A stretch of 34,283 bases of DNA, from the NCBI GenBank assembly GCA_946482325.1, contig CAMLRA010000026.1, positions 1-34,283 of the forward strand, in the 5' to 3' direction. Both the position numbers and the translations under genes were made by a program. Positions 1-7,689 of this stretch are shown one piece after another; positions within the stretch are counted from its first letter, which is position 1; each line of letters begins with the position of its first letter. Source of the DNA: an uncultured Chromatiaceae bacterium. GTDB taxonomy: Bacteria; Pseudomonadota; Gammaproteobacteria; Enterobacterales; Alteromonadaceae. Below the pieces are notes generated by a model, which was given only the letters and a program-made list of their open reading frames with translations, was not told the DNA's origin and did not search any database.

Positions 1-1
1 A

Positions 2-967
2 CCAACGCCTGGGCCTTTTGACCTGCTGGTCAAAGTCGAAGCCATCGCTGCTAACCCGGTGGACTACAAAATCCGCCAGCGCCGTGCACCGCAAAGTAAA
101 GATGGCGTTGTCACACCAGAAGTGCTGGGTTGGGACGCAGCTGGTGTGGTCGTCGCGACCGGCGCTGCAGTGCAGCATTACAAAGTGGGTGATGCGGTGT
201 TTTATGCCGGCGCGCTAAACCGCCCCGGCGCCAACAGCGCTTATCATGTCGTTGACGAACGTTTGGTCGGCCCAAAACCACAAAGCCTGTCTTTTGCCGA
301 CGCCGCCGCTTTGCCTTTGACTGCAATCACTGCGTGGGAATTGTTATTTGACCGGTTGCAGCTCGATAAGCCCGCACCACAATTTAGCCGCAAAGTGCTG
401 CTGGTCAGCGGTGCTGCCGGCGGTGTTGGTTCTGTGCTGGTGCAACTGGCGAAATTAAAAACTGATGCTTTTGTCATTGCGACCGCATCCCGGCCAGAAT
501 CGCAGGCCTGGGTCAGCGCTTTAGGCGCCGATGCGGTGATTAATCACCAGTTGCCGCTGGCAGATGAGCTCAAACGCATTGGCATCGATGCCGTCAGCCA
601 TGTCGTTAGTCTGGTGGATACCGCCGCTTATTATCAGCAGTTTATCGATGCTTTAGCGCCGCAAGGCAAGCTGGCACTGATTGATGACCCGGTAGAAGCG
701 TTGGATATCCGCCCGCTGAAAATAAAAAGTTTAAGCCTGCACTGGGAGCTGATGTTCACCCGTTCTTTGTTTCAGACGCCGGACCAGATTGCCCAGCAAC
801 AACTGCTACGCGAAGTGGCGGCGCTGGTCGACGCTGGTTTATTAAAAAGCACCGCGGGCCAGCATCTGGGGTTGATTAACGCCATGAACCTGCGCCAGGC
901 GCACGCATTGCTGGAACAAGGCAAAGTGATTGGTAAGCTGGTACTGGCTGGTTTTGCTCAAAACTAA
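2..967 (+). CDS. Zinc-type alcohol dehydrogenase-like protein (MDR family), 5' end missing
   Basis: The reading frame is open from base 2, so the start lies outside the window; 321 residues are visible. The opening residues PGPFDLLVKVEAIAANPVDYK are typical of the N-terminal GroES-like fold of medium-chain dehydrogenase/reductases (YhdH/ZADH-like quinone oxidoreductases). The nucleotide-binding motif SGAAGGVGS (about residues 137-145 of the visible part) is the Rossmann glycine-rich loop for NADPH. I see no structural-zinc cysteine cluster, which fits the zinc-less quinone oxidoreductase branch despite the family name. It ends AGFAQN and faces the convergent Rnk-like gene across a strong hairpin. 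It has no evident link to the glycan locus. Confidence 0.85.
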   Translation, partial: PTPGPFDLLVKVEAIAANPVDYKIRQRRAPQSKDGVVTPEVLGWDAAGVVVATGAAVQHYKVGDAVFYAGALNRPGANSAYHVVDERLVGPKPQSLSFADAAALPLTAITAWELLFDRLQLDKPAPQFSRKVLLVSGAAGGVGSVLVQLAKLKTDAFVIATASRPESQAWVSALGADAVINHQLPLADELKRIGIDAVSHVVSLVDTAAYYQQFIDALAPQGKLALIDDPVEALDIRPLKIKSLSLHWELMFTRSLFQTPDQIAQQQLLREVAALVDAGLLKSTAGQHLGLINAMNLRQAHALLEQGKVIGKLVLAGFAQN

Positions 968-977
968 GCCGCAAATT

Positions 978-1011
978 GCAGCCAGGCTGACCCCCCGATC
1001 AGCCTGGCTGC
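978..1011. terminator. Perfect 13-bp hairpin between convergent genes
   Basis: Arms GCAGCCAGGCTGA (978-990) and its exact complement (999-1011) enclose the 8-nt loop CCCCCCGA. The hairpin starts 11 bp after the dehydrogenase stop and 39 bp from the end of the convergent Rnk-like gene. There is no long T tract on either side, only AATTTG on the minus strand, so it may be a bidirectional but imperfect terminator. Confidence 0.6.
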
Positions 1012-1049
1012 GCACGCTCAGTGCTTTGTATTGGTAGCTCTGTGAGTAA

Positions 1050-1541
1050 TTACTGTGGCAACAGCCGCATTTTGCCCTGACTATCCTGGCGCGCTGCCTG
1101 GCTGTTCTGACGCGATGCTGTGCTCTGATGCAGATCACGCTCCGGCTGATAATGCAGCGTCAGCACTTCAATCTGCTGCAAAATACCGTTGGGCATTGGC
1201 CACAACACCGGCGTGCCGACCCTAAGCCCCAACACCGCAGTCCCCACCGGCGCCAGCACCGACAGCAAGTCCGAGCGGCCGGCCTGCAGTTCATCCGGCA
1301 GCACCAGCGTCAGGGTTTTACTCTCGCGCTGACCGAGCCGGACTGTGATGGTGGAATGCAAAGTCACCACATCGGGCGGCATTTCGCTGGCATGGCACAG
1401 CAAGGCCCGCGCCAGTGCATGGCTTAAGCTGCCGGCTTTTTCCTGTCGGGCCGCATCGGTTGGCGGCAGGCTGTCCAGCACCGCCTCCAGCTTGTTGAAG
1501 TCGCTCAGCGACAAAGTAATCTCGGTTAGTTTTTCTCTCAT
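1050..1541 (-). CDS. rnk: Rnk-like nucleoside diphosphate kinase regulator / GreA-GreB C-terminal domain protein
   Basis: 163 residues. The C-terminal half matches the GreA/GreB C-terminal FKBP-like fold found in Rnk: TLVLPDELQ, then LLSVLAPVGTAVLGLRVG and a WPMPNG segment. Rnk proteins bind RNA polymerase near the secondary channel without the long coiled coil of GreA; E. coli Rnk is slightly shorter. The ATG at 1541 is preceded by AAGGAG at good spacing, which is better supported than the GTG two codons upstream. The N-terminal helix-rich segment (MREKLTEITLSLSDFNKLE) is typical. A second, shorter gene with the same domain lies just upstream. Confidence 0.75.
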   Translation of the reverse strand: MREKLTEITLSLSDFNKLEAVLDSLPPTDAARQEKAGSLSHALARALLCHASEMPPDVVTLHSTITVRLGQRESKTLTLVLPDELQAGRSDLLSVLAPVGTAVLGLRVGTPVLWPMPNGILQQIEVLTLHYQPERDLHQSTASRQNSQAARQDSQGKMRLLPQ

Positions 1542-1602
1542 ACACACTCCTTCATCGATAAAATCCGCCAGCCATGCATATTCTGACCAGCGAGTGGATC
1601 AG

Positions 1603-1998
1603 TCAGGTCGTGCTGCGCGGCTTGCGCCGCACCAGCAACATGTCCTGTAACTGAAATTGAAACTGCACGCCAAGCACACGTAGTTGAATGGTGGCCCCCG
1701 GCAACTGGCCCAGCAGCGCCTGCCCAAGCGGCGATAACACCGAAATACGGCCATGCGCCGGCCGGGCATCCGCCGGCCAGACCAATTGCAGCCAATGGTG
1801 CCGGCCACTGTGGCTGTCTTTTAATAACAACCAATGGCCGGGTATCGCGCCAGCTGCATTATTCGCCGAAGTATCAGCCGGTAAACACTGTTGCAGCCGC
1901 CACAACGCCGCCACGCGCAATGGCCAGACAGACCGCAGCGCTAACCAGCGCGCAGCCGCAGTACCAGCCTGGGCCGGTAACGCAAAAAACTTGTTCAT
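1603..1998 (-). CDS. Second GreA/GreB C-terminal (Rnk-like) domain protein
   Basis: 131 residues from ATG 1998; the frame stays open to a TTG at 2082 but the ATG looks more natural. Only the C-terminal half is recognisable: GRISVLSPLGQALLGQLPG, then IQLRVLGVQFQFQLQDMLLV, which parallels the matching part of the neighbouring Rnk-like protein. The N-terminus is rich in Ala, Arg and Trp and is poorly conserved. The ribosome site before the ATG is weak (GGCGGA). It lies 61 bp upstream of the first Rnk-like gene on the same strand and is probably cotranscribed. It could be a diverged duplicate; residues of its own that contact RNA polymerase cannot be judged here. Confidence 0.55.
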   Translation of the reverse strand: MNKFFALPAQAGTAAARWLALRSVWPLRVAALWRLQQCLPADTSANNAAGAIPGHWLLLKDSHSGRHHWLQLVWPADARPAHGRISVLSPLGQALLGQLPGATIQLRVLGVQFQFQLQDMLLVRRKPRSTT

Positions 1999-2657
1999 AA
2001 ATTCCGCCAGCCCGCTGCGGCTGCGCCAAAGCCCAAAGGCCGGTTTTAATCCGGCACTAAGGCTGAGGCCAAAGCTCAGCAAGCACTAATTCAGCAATGT
2101 TCAGTCAGAAAAATCAGGGAAAATCAGACAGCGCCGGCCCCGCAGCGCGGAACCGGCTTAAGAAAGGCAGGCAGTAAACACAGATAACAGCATCAGCGCG
2201 ATAAACAGTGACACTAAAACCTCTGAATAAAATGGGAAAAAGGAAACTGGCCAGCAACCCGCGGTGAAGCCCGCTATGCCGAAAAACCAGATGAAACCGC
2301 ACCATACGCCATTTCGCAGGAAAAGCAACCGTGGATGCGATGGGGGGTGATACACCGGAGGTGTTGCTGTTTCGTGCTGCAAGCATGTTGCCTGCTGTTT
2401 AAGGGATTTCGCAACATAATGGGCGCCACTGTGGGCCAACAGCGAACATGAACTCTTAGCTCGAGTCCACAGCAAACGGCACAGACAATTACAACGCAGA
2501 CTCGCCGTGAATACATCCGTGTAGGCTCCTCTGCGGCATCCCTGCCGCAGAGGGTCTGCTTTTGTAATCATCCGGCCGTTTTGAGAGTTCATTTGAATCG
2601 TTGCTTTGTGCCAAAAGCGGTCATTTGCCATAAGGAAAAGGCAATGTCCGCTAGGAG
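1999..2657. other. Gene-poor stretch left of the RHS fragment
   Basis: No convincing gene. A minus-strand open frame (2158-2631, 157 codons) starts inside the palindromic element at the right end. Its last 45 residues are hydrophobic, but it has no recognisable domain and no good ribosome site, so I do not call it. The stretch ends with AAAGCGGTCATTT (2614-2626) and AATGTCCGCT (2643-2652), just before the RHS reading frame opens. Confidence 0.5.
2614..2652. repeat. Imperfect palindromic intergenic element, left side of RHS island
   Basis: AGCGGTCATT (from 2615) and AATGTCCGCT (2643-2652) form a 10-bp inverted repeat with one mismatch. The same arms occur in the opposite order at 4208-4237. 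The RHS reading frame opens immediately after this element. The motif resembles small dispersed intergenic palindromes seen in proteobacteria; that is a general impression and was not searched. Confidence 0.5.
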
Positions 2658-2702
2658 TTAATAGCGGAATATAACGCCGCCGGCACGCGGCTTAAACGCT
2701 AT

Positions 2703-3563
2703 GTGCATGGCGTGGGTAGCGATGACCCGTTAGTCAGTTACGACGGTGCAGGCACCACCAGCCCGACTTACCTGCTCGCTGACGAGCGTGGCAGTATCAT
2801 GGCGGAAACCAACAGCGCCGGCACTGTCACCACTAAACATCAATATGGCCCATACGGCGAGCCGATTAACCAAAGCGCTTCGCGCTTTCGCTACACCGGT
2901 CAAATCCTGCTGCCCGGCACCGCGCTTTATCACTACAAAGCCCGGGTGTACCATCCAAAGTTAGGCCGTTTCCTGCAAACCGACCCGATTGGCTACAAAG
3001 ACGGCATGAACTGGTATGCTTATGTGGGCAATGATCCGATGAATAAGGTGGATCCGGATGGGACTTGTGGGACGAGAATTAAAGGAAGAAGCTCAGTTAA
3101 TTGTATTTCTATCGAAAATCAATCAAAAGAAAAACCTATTCCACAAAAAGCCAGAAGCTCTCAAGAAGATGGTGCGTTGAAATATCACGATCCTGTGTCA
3201 AAAGATATTGCTGCTCAGCAGCGTAGAAACGTGAACGATGCAGTAAATATAGTTAACAATTTAATAAAATCAGGGAAGGTCCGAAAACCTACAGATGATG
3301 GTTATATACTAGACTCCGTCGATTATGACCCTAGAAAAGTCACTCAAGCTGGAGCGCCTGTATATGGTTTGCATGTTCAAACAAGTGTTTGGGTAAATCA
3401 GGCTAAAATAATTATATTCTCAGATGGTGCTAAAACTTTGAAAGACGCAATTGAGACATATGGTCATGAGTTAGGTCATTTCAATCATGATTGGGATGGC
3501 AGCCATCACTTAGTTGAAAAATATGGTATTTCAGTCTATGAAATTTATATTCAAAACAAATAG
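2703..3563 (+). CDS. Orphan RHS core C-terminus with HELGH putative metalloprotease toxin domain
   Basis: The frame is open from 2655 and already encodes RHS sequence ([18 protein letters not shown]), but it has no ATG; GTG 2703 is the first start codon and lacks a Shine-Dalgarno, so this is a truncated end of a larger RHS gene. Residues 1-115 are the RHS core: [24 protein letters not shown], the [19 protein letters not shown] signature, and a boundary at NKVDPDG. The rest is a variable toxin region with a HELGH zinc-protease motif in [12 protein letters not shown] near the end. Base composition turns AT-rich right after DPDG, as expected for an exchangeable toxin cassette. A full toxin needs the missing shell for delivery, so this copy is probably a silent cassette or recombination donor. 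Confidence 0.7.
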   Translation: MHGVGSDDPLVSYDGAGTTSPTYLLADERGSIMAETNSAGTVTTKHQYGPYGEPINQSASRFRYTGQILLPGTALYHYKARVYHPKLGRFLQTDPIGYKDGMNWYAYVGNDPMNKVDPDGTCGTRIKGRSSVNCISIENQSKEKPIPQKARSSQEDGALKYHDPVSKDIAAQQRRNVNDAVNIVNNLIKSGKVRKPTDDGYILDSVDYDPRKVTQAGAPVYGLHVQTSVWVNQAKIIIFSDGAKTLKDAIETYGHELGHFNHDWDGSHHLVEKYGISVYEIYIQNK

Positions 3564-3576
3564 TGGGAGTGTCATT

Positions 3577-4068
3577 TTGAAATTTGTGATCATTTTCGTT
3601 TTCTTAATAAATTTGTCTGTTAGCGCAGATTCTTATTACTATACTGACATTTCAAGTGGCGATATTGTAGAATTTAATCTTGGTAATAATAAGATCGGCA
3701 TTCGTTATCCAGATGACGTCTTATTAAAGGCTGAAAATTGTTTAGATATGGAATTTAAGGTTTGTTTCTTTTCAAGTAAATTTTCCCTGGCAATTCCACA
3801 AAAAATAATTTCAGGAAATACCTGGTGCATAAAATCGATTTGCTATCACGCCAAGAGTTATGGGAGAACAATCAAGATCTTTGATAAGGTGATTGATGAT
3901 ATTTATATTATTGAGTCACCAAACGATTCCACGCTGATAGGCCGACAGAAAGGCAAGCTAATCTATTGGTATTATTCTCAAAAGCATGGTGTTCTTGCTT
4001 TTCAATATTCAGACGATCAAAGATTTTTTTTATCAAGAGAATCATATGGTTTCGCAAATGATAAATAA
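3577..4068 (+). CDS. Small exported protein, candidate immunity partner of the RHS toxin tip
   Basis: 163 residues from TTG 3577, with GGGAG seven bases upstream; no ATG is better placed. The N-terminus LKFVIIFVFLINLSVSADS is a signal peptide with likely cleavage after SVSA, so the product should be periplasmic. The body is rich in Tyr, Ile, Lys and Phe, has four cysteines, and matches no family I recognise. It starts 13 bp after the toxin stop and shares its AT-rich composition, the usual layout of toxin and immunity genes. The immunity role is inferred only from position. Confidence 0.55.
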   Translation: MKFVIIFVFLINLSVSADSYYYTDISSGDIVEFNLGNNKIGIRYPDDVLLKAENCLDMEFKVCFFSSKFSLAIPQKIISGNTWCIKSICYHAKSYGRTIKIFDKVIDDIYIIESPNDSTLIGRQKGKLIYWYYSQKHGVLAFQYSDDQRFFLSRESYGFANDK

Positions 4069-4147
4069 AAAAACACCTCGTGACACCCGCTCAACTCTGG
4101 TGTTAAAAGTCAGTAGTGACTATGTAGTACGCCCTCAGTAATCCGAG

Positions 4148-4186
4148 ACACCCATAAGTTGATTCGAACTGTGGGTGTTCTTTTTT
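4148..4186 (+). terminator. Intrinsic terminator after the RHS toxin/immunity pair
   Basis: Arms ACACCCA (4148-4154) and TGGGTGT (4172-4178), with a nested AGTT/AACT pairing inside the loop, are followed by TCTTTTTT. It lies 80 bp after the stop of the candidate immunity gene and fits a rho-independent terminator on the plus strand. Confidence 0.75.
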
Positions 4187-4492
4187 AGGCCCTGAGCCAA
4201 GTCCCACAATGTCCGCAACAGCAGCAAAGCGGACATTTAGTTTGTCCGAAAAACAGTCATTTTTAGATCTGCAATTCGCTCAAAGCAGCTGTTCCCAAAC
4301 CCCAACAAAGCCAGCGTCGGCAGCCGCGGAGTGAGCGATCGAGAATGAGCGCGAGAGGCGCGAACGGGCGAACGCAGTGGTGGCGATGTTGGCTTTGCCA
4401 CGATATGCAGATTCCCGGTAATCCGCGCACAACTACCGGTCAAATCAGCTATCACCCCCTAAGAATTTAAGACAGAGCTGAGCCGCAGCAGC
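4187..4492. other. Gene-free stretch between the RHS island and the glycan operon
   Basis: Contains the palindrome at 4208-4237 and the terminator-like hairpin at 4475-4507. A short minus-strand frame (4237-4455, 72 codons), rich in Arg, Ser and Pro, overlaps the palindrome; it has no domain or ribosome site and looks like chance coding in a repeated intergenic sequence. Confidence 0.45.
4208..4237. repeat. Perfect palindromic intergenic element, right side of RHS island
   Basis: AATGTCCGC (4208-4216) and GCGGACATT (4229-4237) are exact inverted repeats around a 12-nt loop. The same arm sequence occurs at 2643-2651 on the other side of the RHS island. Confidence 0.65.
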
Positions 4493-4507
4493 TTATAACC
4501 TCAGCTC
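4475..4507 (-). terminator. Hairpin at the 3' end of the minus-strand glycan operon
   Basis: GAGCTGAG (4475-4482) and CTCAGCTC (4500-4507) are perfect complements and span the stop codon of the last operon gene. Downstream on the minus strand the sequence is moderately T-rich (TGTCTTAAATTCTT), without a clean T run. Confidence 0.45.
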
Positions 4508-5425
4508 GGCCCACAAAGCTAAATGGTCGGAATATTGTGTTGGTGGGCCGTCGGCGAGGATGCCGGCGGCAGGTACATTGAATTGATCTGGTCGCAGCAG
4601 CATAAAATCGAGCCGTACGGCGTCGGCTTCGCTGCCGCGCCACGGGATAAAGCTGTAGTTGGGGCCTTGTGGCTTGGCGGTCAGCTCAAGTGCGTCCTGA
4701 TACTGCGGCAATGCCGTTTTGATTTGCGCCAGCAGGCCGTCGCCGGTTGCTGGGTTAAAATCGCCCATCACTATCACCGGCGCGTCGGAGTTTTGTTGCA
4801 TGTGGCTTTGTTGCCAGTGACGGATTTTGGCGGCAATCAGCTTGATGGATTCGCGCCTCGCCTCAGCGCCCTGATGGTCCAGATGCAGGTTTAACACCCA
4901 AAGCTGCTTGCCGCTGTGTTTATCCTTTAGCAAAGCCCAGCTGCAAATGCGTGGTAAGGCGGCGTCCCAGCCTGGTTTTCCTATTAATCCAGAGCCGACT
5001 TCTTCGTTACCTGTTTGTACCGCCCCAGTCTGGATTGCTGCAGGGGCCCAACTCGGGTGAAACCAAAAAGTGCCGCTGTCCTGAATGACAAAACGGTCGC
5101 GGCGGATCAGCAGCGGGCTGAATTCGCCGGCGTTTTTGCCATCGTCACGGCCAACGCCAATCCGTTGATAACCCGGCAGCGCACTCTCAAGTCGCACCAA
5201 CTGATGCCACATCACTTCCTGCAGGCCAATAATATCGGGCGTTTGCTGCTGCAATTGGCTGATCACCTTGCCGGCGCGGTGTGGCCAGGCGAGCTCGGCG
5301 TCGTTGGGTGTGTCGAGGCGGATATTCCAGCTCAGCGCTTTAAAAGTATCGGCGTAGGCGCCGCAGCTGGTGAACAGCAACAACGCCAGCACCGCATACC
5401 AACTTCCTGAACGTCCCTGCTGCAT
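4493..5425 (-). CDS. Exported endonuclease/exonuclease/phosphatase (EEP) family protein
   Basis: 310 residues from ATG 5425, preceded by GAGGTGAAGG. The N-terminal hydrophobic stretch (YAVLALLLFTSCGAYADTF) is a signal peptide; TSC could be a weak lipobox but cleavage after AYA is as likely. EEP motifs appear in order: LSWNIR, DIIGLQEV with the metal-binding Glu, VLNLHLDHQG, VIVMGDFN and the final YSDHLALWAEL with the catalytic Asp-His. The fold hydrolyses phosphodiesters or phosphomonoesters (DNA, inositol phosphates, sphingomyelin). It is the last gene of the operon, 27 bp after the GH92 stop, so removing phosphate-linked groups from glycans is an attractive but unproven role. Confidence 0.8.
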   Translation of the reverse strand: MQQGRSGSWYAVLALLLFTSCGAYADTFKALSWNIRLDTPNDAELAWPHRAGKVISQLQQQTPDIIGLQEVMWHQLVRLESALPGYQRIGVGRDDGKNAGEFSPLLIRRDRFVIQDSGTFWFHPSWAPAAIQTGAVQTGNEEVGSGLIGKPGWDAALPRICSWALLKDKHSGKQLWVLNLHLDHQGAEARRESIKLIAAKIRHWQQSHMQQNSDAPVIVMGDFNPATGDGLLAQIKTALPQYQDALELTAKPQGPNYSFIPWRGSEADAVRLDFMLLRPDQFNVPAAGILADGPPTQYSDHLALWAELRL

Positions 5426-5452
5426 CCTTCACCTCAACGTTAAAACTCTGAG

Positions 5453-7684
5453 TTAAAACTCAAACACTAAGTCCCCACCCTGCATCAGCTGACGATAATC
5501 GACACTGATTGGTAACTCAACCCCATTCAAGGTCCAGCGCTTGACTGGTTTAAGCCGGTCACCTTTGGCCAGAATGCGCAGCTGTTTGTCATTATCCAGC
5601 TGTAAAGTGACAGTCTGAAATTGTGGTGTGCCGCGCACATAACCGGCATCGACCGGATTGACCGGATAAAAACCTAAACTGCTCAGCACATACCAAGCCG
5701 ACATCTGGCCCAAATCGTCGTTGCCGGCAAGGCCATCCGGTTTGGCGTGGTACATAGTGTCGCGGATATGGCGGATGCGCGCTTCGCCTTTGGCCGGCGC
5801 GCCGGCTAGGGCATACAGATAAGGCACATGATGCACAGGTTCATTGCCATGCGCGTACTGGCCGATTAAGCCGGTGATATCCGGTGACACATCGCCGTCC
5901 ATGTGCGAACTCATGTCAAACATCTGGTCCAGTCGCGCGACAAAAGCCTCGGCGCCGCCGTAGCTGTTGATCATCGCATCGACCTGATGCGGCACAAAAA
6001 AGCTGTATTGCCAGGCGTTGGCTTCGGTGTAATCGGTGGTGCGGTGCGCGACATAAATCGGGTTAAATGGGCTGACCCAAGCGCCTTTGGCGGTTTTACC
6101 ACGCATAAAACCGGTTGATTGATCAAAGAGTTGCTGCCAGGCCGCGGCTCTTTGGCTGAACTCTGCTGCAGTTGTTGTATCACCGGCGGCTGTGGCTAAA
6201 CGGGCGATGGCATGGTCGTCAAAGGCATATTCCAGCGTTTTTGATACCGCTTCGACGTCCAAATCGGACGGCACGTAACCATATTTGCCAAATAAATCGA
6301 TACCAAAACGTGACTGGCGCGCTGAGGCCAAAGATGCGTCCAGCAACTGTTTAGCGCTTAACTTGGTCAGGCCTTTAAAATAGGCGTCGGCCAGCACCGG
6401 CACGGCATGATAACCAATCATCACATCGGTTTCATTCGACATTAAATCCCAGGTCGGCAGCAGGCCTTGTTCCTGATAAAACCCATACAGCGAATGCATC
6501 ATGCCATCGACGCGGCCCGGATCTGTGATGGTCAAAAGCGGGTGCAGACCACGGAAAGTATCCCACAGCGAAAACAGCGTATAACGCGGCGCTTGGTGGT
6601 GGCCGGCATGCACGGCGCCGTCAGCACCAAAATAACGGCCATCGACGTCACTGAATAACTGCGGCGCTAAATAGCTGTGATAAAGCGCGGTATAAAACTT
6701 GGTTTTATTGGTGGCGCCTTGCGCATCAATACCGGCATCAACCTGAAAGCGGCCCAGCTGCGCCTGCCATTTAGCGGCGGCTTGTTGTTTCACTGTGGCG
6801 AAATCCAGCACTGGCAGCTCAGCGGCGAGATTTTTCTGTGCGCCTTCGATACTGACGTACGACAGCGCCACCGCCACTTCGAGCGGTTTTTGCCGCAAGT
6901 CAGCAAAATTGAGCACAGCGGCAGCTTTTTCGGTTTGCAGCAACGAGCCTTTTACCGCAGCGCCGTCCTGATACAACTGCGCCTGAAACGGCTGGTTAAA
7001 ACGCGCGACAAAATACAGCGGTTGCAATTTGGCCCAGCCGGTCGACACACGATAACCAACCAGCGTCTGGGCATCGAGCTGCCGGATAAAACCAACCACA
7101 GCTTTGTCGTAATTCTGCGCATAACCTAAATCGAGCAGCAGCTGGGCGTCTTCGGCTTTGCTGAACTGATAACGGTGCACGCCAACCCGCTCGGTGGTGG
7201 TCAGTTCAGCACTGATGCCCTGCTCTTTCAGCTGGACTGCATAATAACCGGGCCGCGCCTGCTCATCGGCATGGCTATAAATTGCGACCGGCCGACCAGC
7301 CGGGCTTTTTAGGCTGGCAGCATAATCACCGTGAAACGGCAGTACTAAAATATCCAGCAGGTCACCGACACCGGTGCCAGACAAATGGGTATGGCTGAAC
7401 CCCAGCAGCTCGCTGTCGGAATAGTGATAACCCGAGGTCCAGTCCCAGCCTTTAGATTTATTGTCCGGGCTTAACTGCACCATGCCAAAAGGCACGACGG
7501 CGCCCGGAAAAGCATGGCCATGACCGCCGGTGGCGATAAAAGGGTCGACGTATTGCAGTACGTTTGGTTGCACAGCGGCACTGGCAATGACAGCCGCTTT
7601 GGCCGGTGTTTCGGCCGGCGATGAGCAAGCCCCGAGCGTCAGCGCTGCGGCAAAGCCGAGCGCTGTTGATGAGAGTTTTAACAT
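5453..7684 (-). CDS. GH92 alpha-mannosidase lipoprotein (copy A)
   Basis: 743 residues. The signal LSSTALGFAAALTLGACSS ends in a lipobox (LGAC), so the enzyme is membrane-anchored. The GH92 opening YVDPFIATGGHGHAFPGA and SLWDTFRGLHPL match the family, whose members are calcium-dependent, inverting exo-alpha-mannosidases. The probable general acid is E554 (TEANAWQY); HGNEP has E615, and the GNDDLGQ motif (N655-D656-D657) carries the base region. The E-A-N-A-W-Q-Y and HGNEPVHHVPYLY signatures are shared with copy C. The ATG at 7684 has AAGGA upstream, and the symporter stop lies 5 bp before it. Linkage specificity cannot be set from sequence alone. Confidence 0.92.
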   Translation of the reverse strand: MLKLSSTALGFAAALTLGACSSPAETPAKAAVIASAAVQPNVLQYVDPFIATGGHGHAFPGAVVPFGMVQLSPDNKSKGWDWTSGYHYSDSELLGFSHTHLSGTGVGDLLDILVLPFHGDYAASLKSPAGRPVAIYSHADEQARPGYYAVQLKEQGISAELTTTERVGVHRYQFSKAEDAQLLLDLGYAQNYDKAVVGFIRQLDAQTLVGYRVSTGWAKLQPLYFVARFNQPFQAQLYQDGAAVKGSLLQTEKAAAVLNFADLRQKPLEVAVALSYVSIEGAQKNLAAELPVLDFATVKQQAAAKWQAQLGRFQVDAGIDAQGATNKTKFYTALYHSYLAPQLFSDVDGRYFGADGAVHAGHHQAPRYTLFSLWDTFRGLHPLLTITDPGRVDGMMHSLYGFYQEQGLLPTWDLMSNETDVMIGYHAVPVLADAYFKGLTKLSAKQLLDASLASARQSRFGIDLFGKYGYVPSDLDVEAVSKTLEYAFDDHAIARLATAAGDTTTAAEFSQRAAAWQQLFDQSTGFMRGKTAKGAWVSPFNPIYVAHRTTDYTEANAWQYSFFVPHQVDAMINSYGGAEAFVARLDQMFDMSSHMDGDVSPDITGLIGQYAHGNEPVHHVPYLYALAGAPAKGEARIRHIRDTMYHAKPDGLAGNDDLGQMSAWYVLSSLGFYPVNPVDAGYVRGTPQFQTVTLQLDNDKQLRILAKGDRLKPVKRWTLNGVELPISVDYRQLMQGGDLVFEF

Positions 7685-7689
7685 GTTGA

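Noticed and set aside
978..1011. Attachment site or IS end
   Set aside because: The 13-bp inverted repeat sits between convergent genes with no transposase or duplication, so a terminator is simpler.
2158..2631. 157-codon minus-strand frame with a hydrophobic C-terminus
   Set aside because: It starts inside the palindromic element, has no recognisable domain or ribosome site, and its first part reads through repeat sequence.
4237..4455. 72-codon minus-strand frame left of the glycan operon
   Set aside because: Arg/Ser/Pro-rich, no ribosome site, overlaps a palindrome; looks like chance coding in intergenic repeat DNA.
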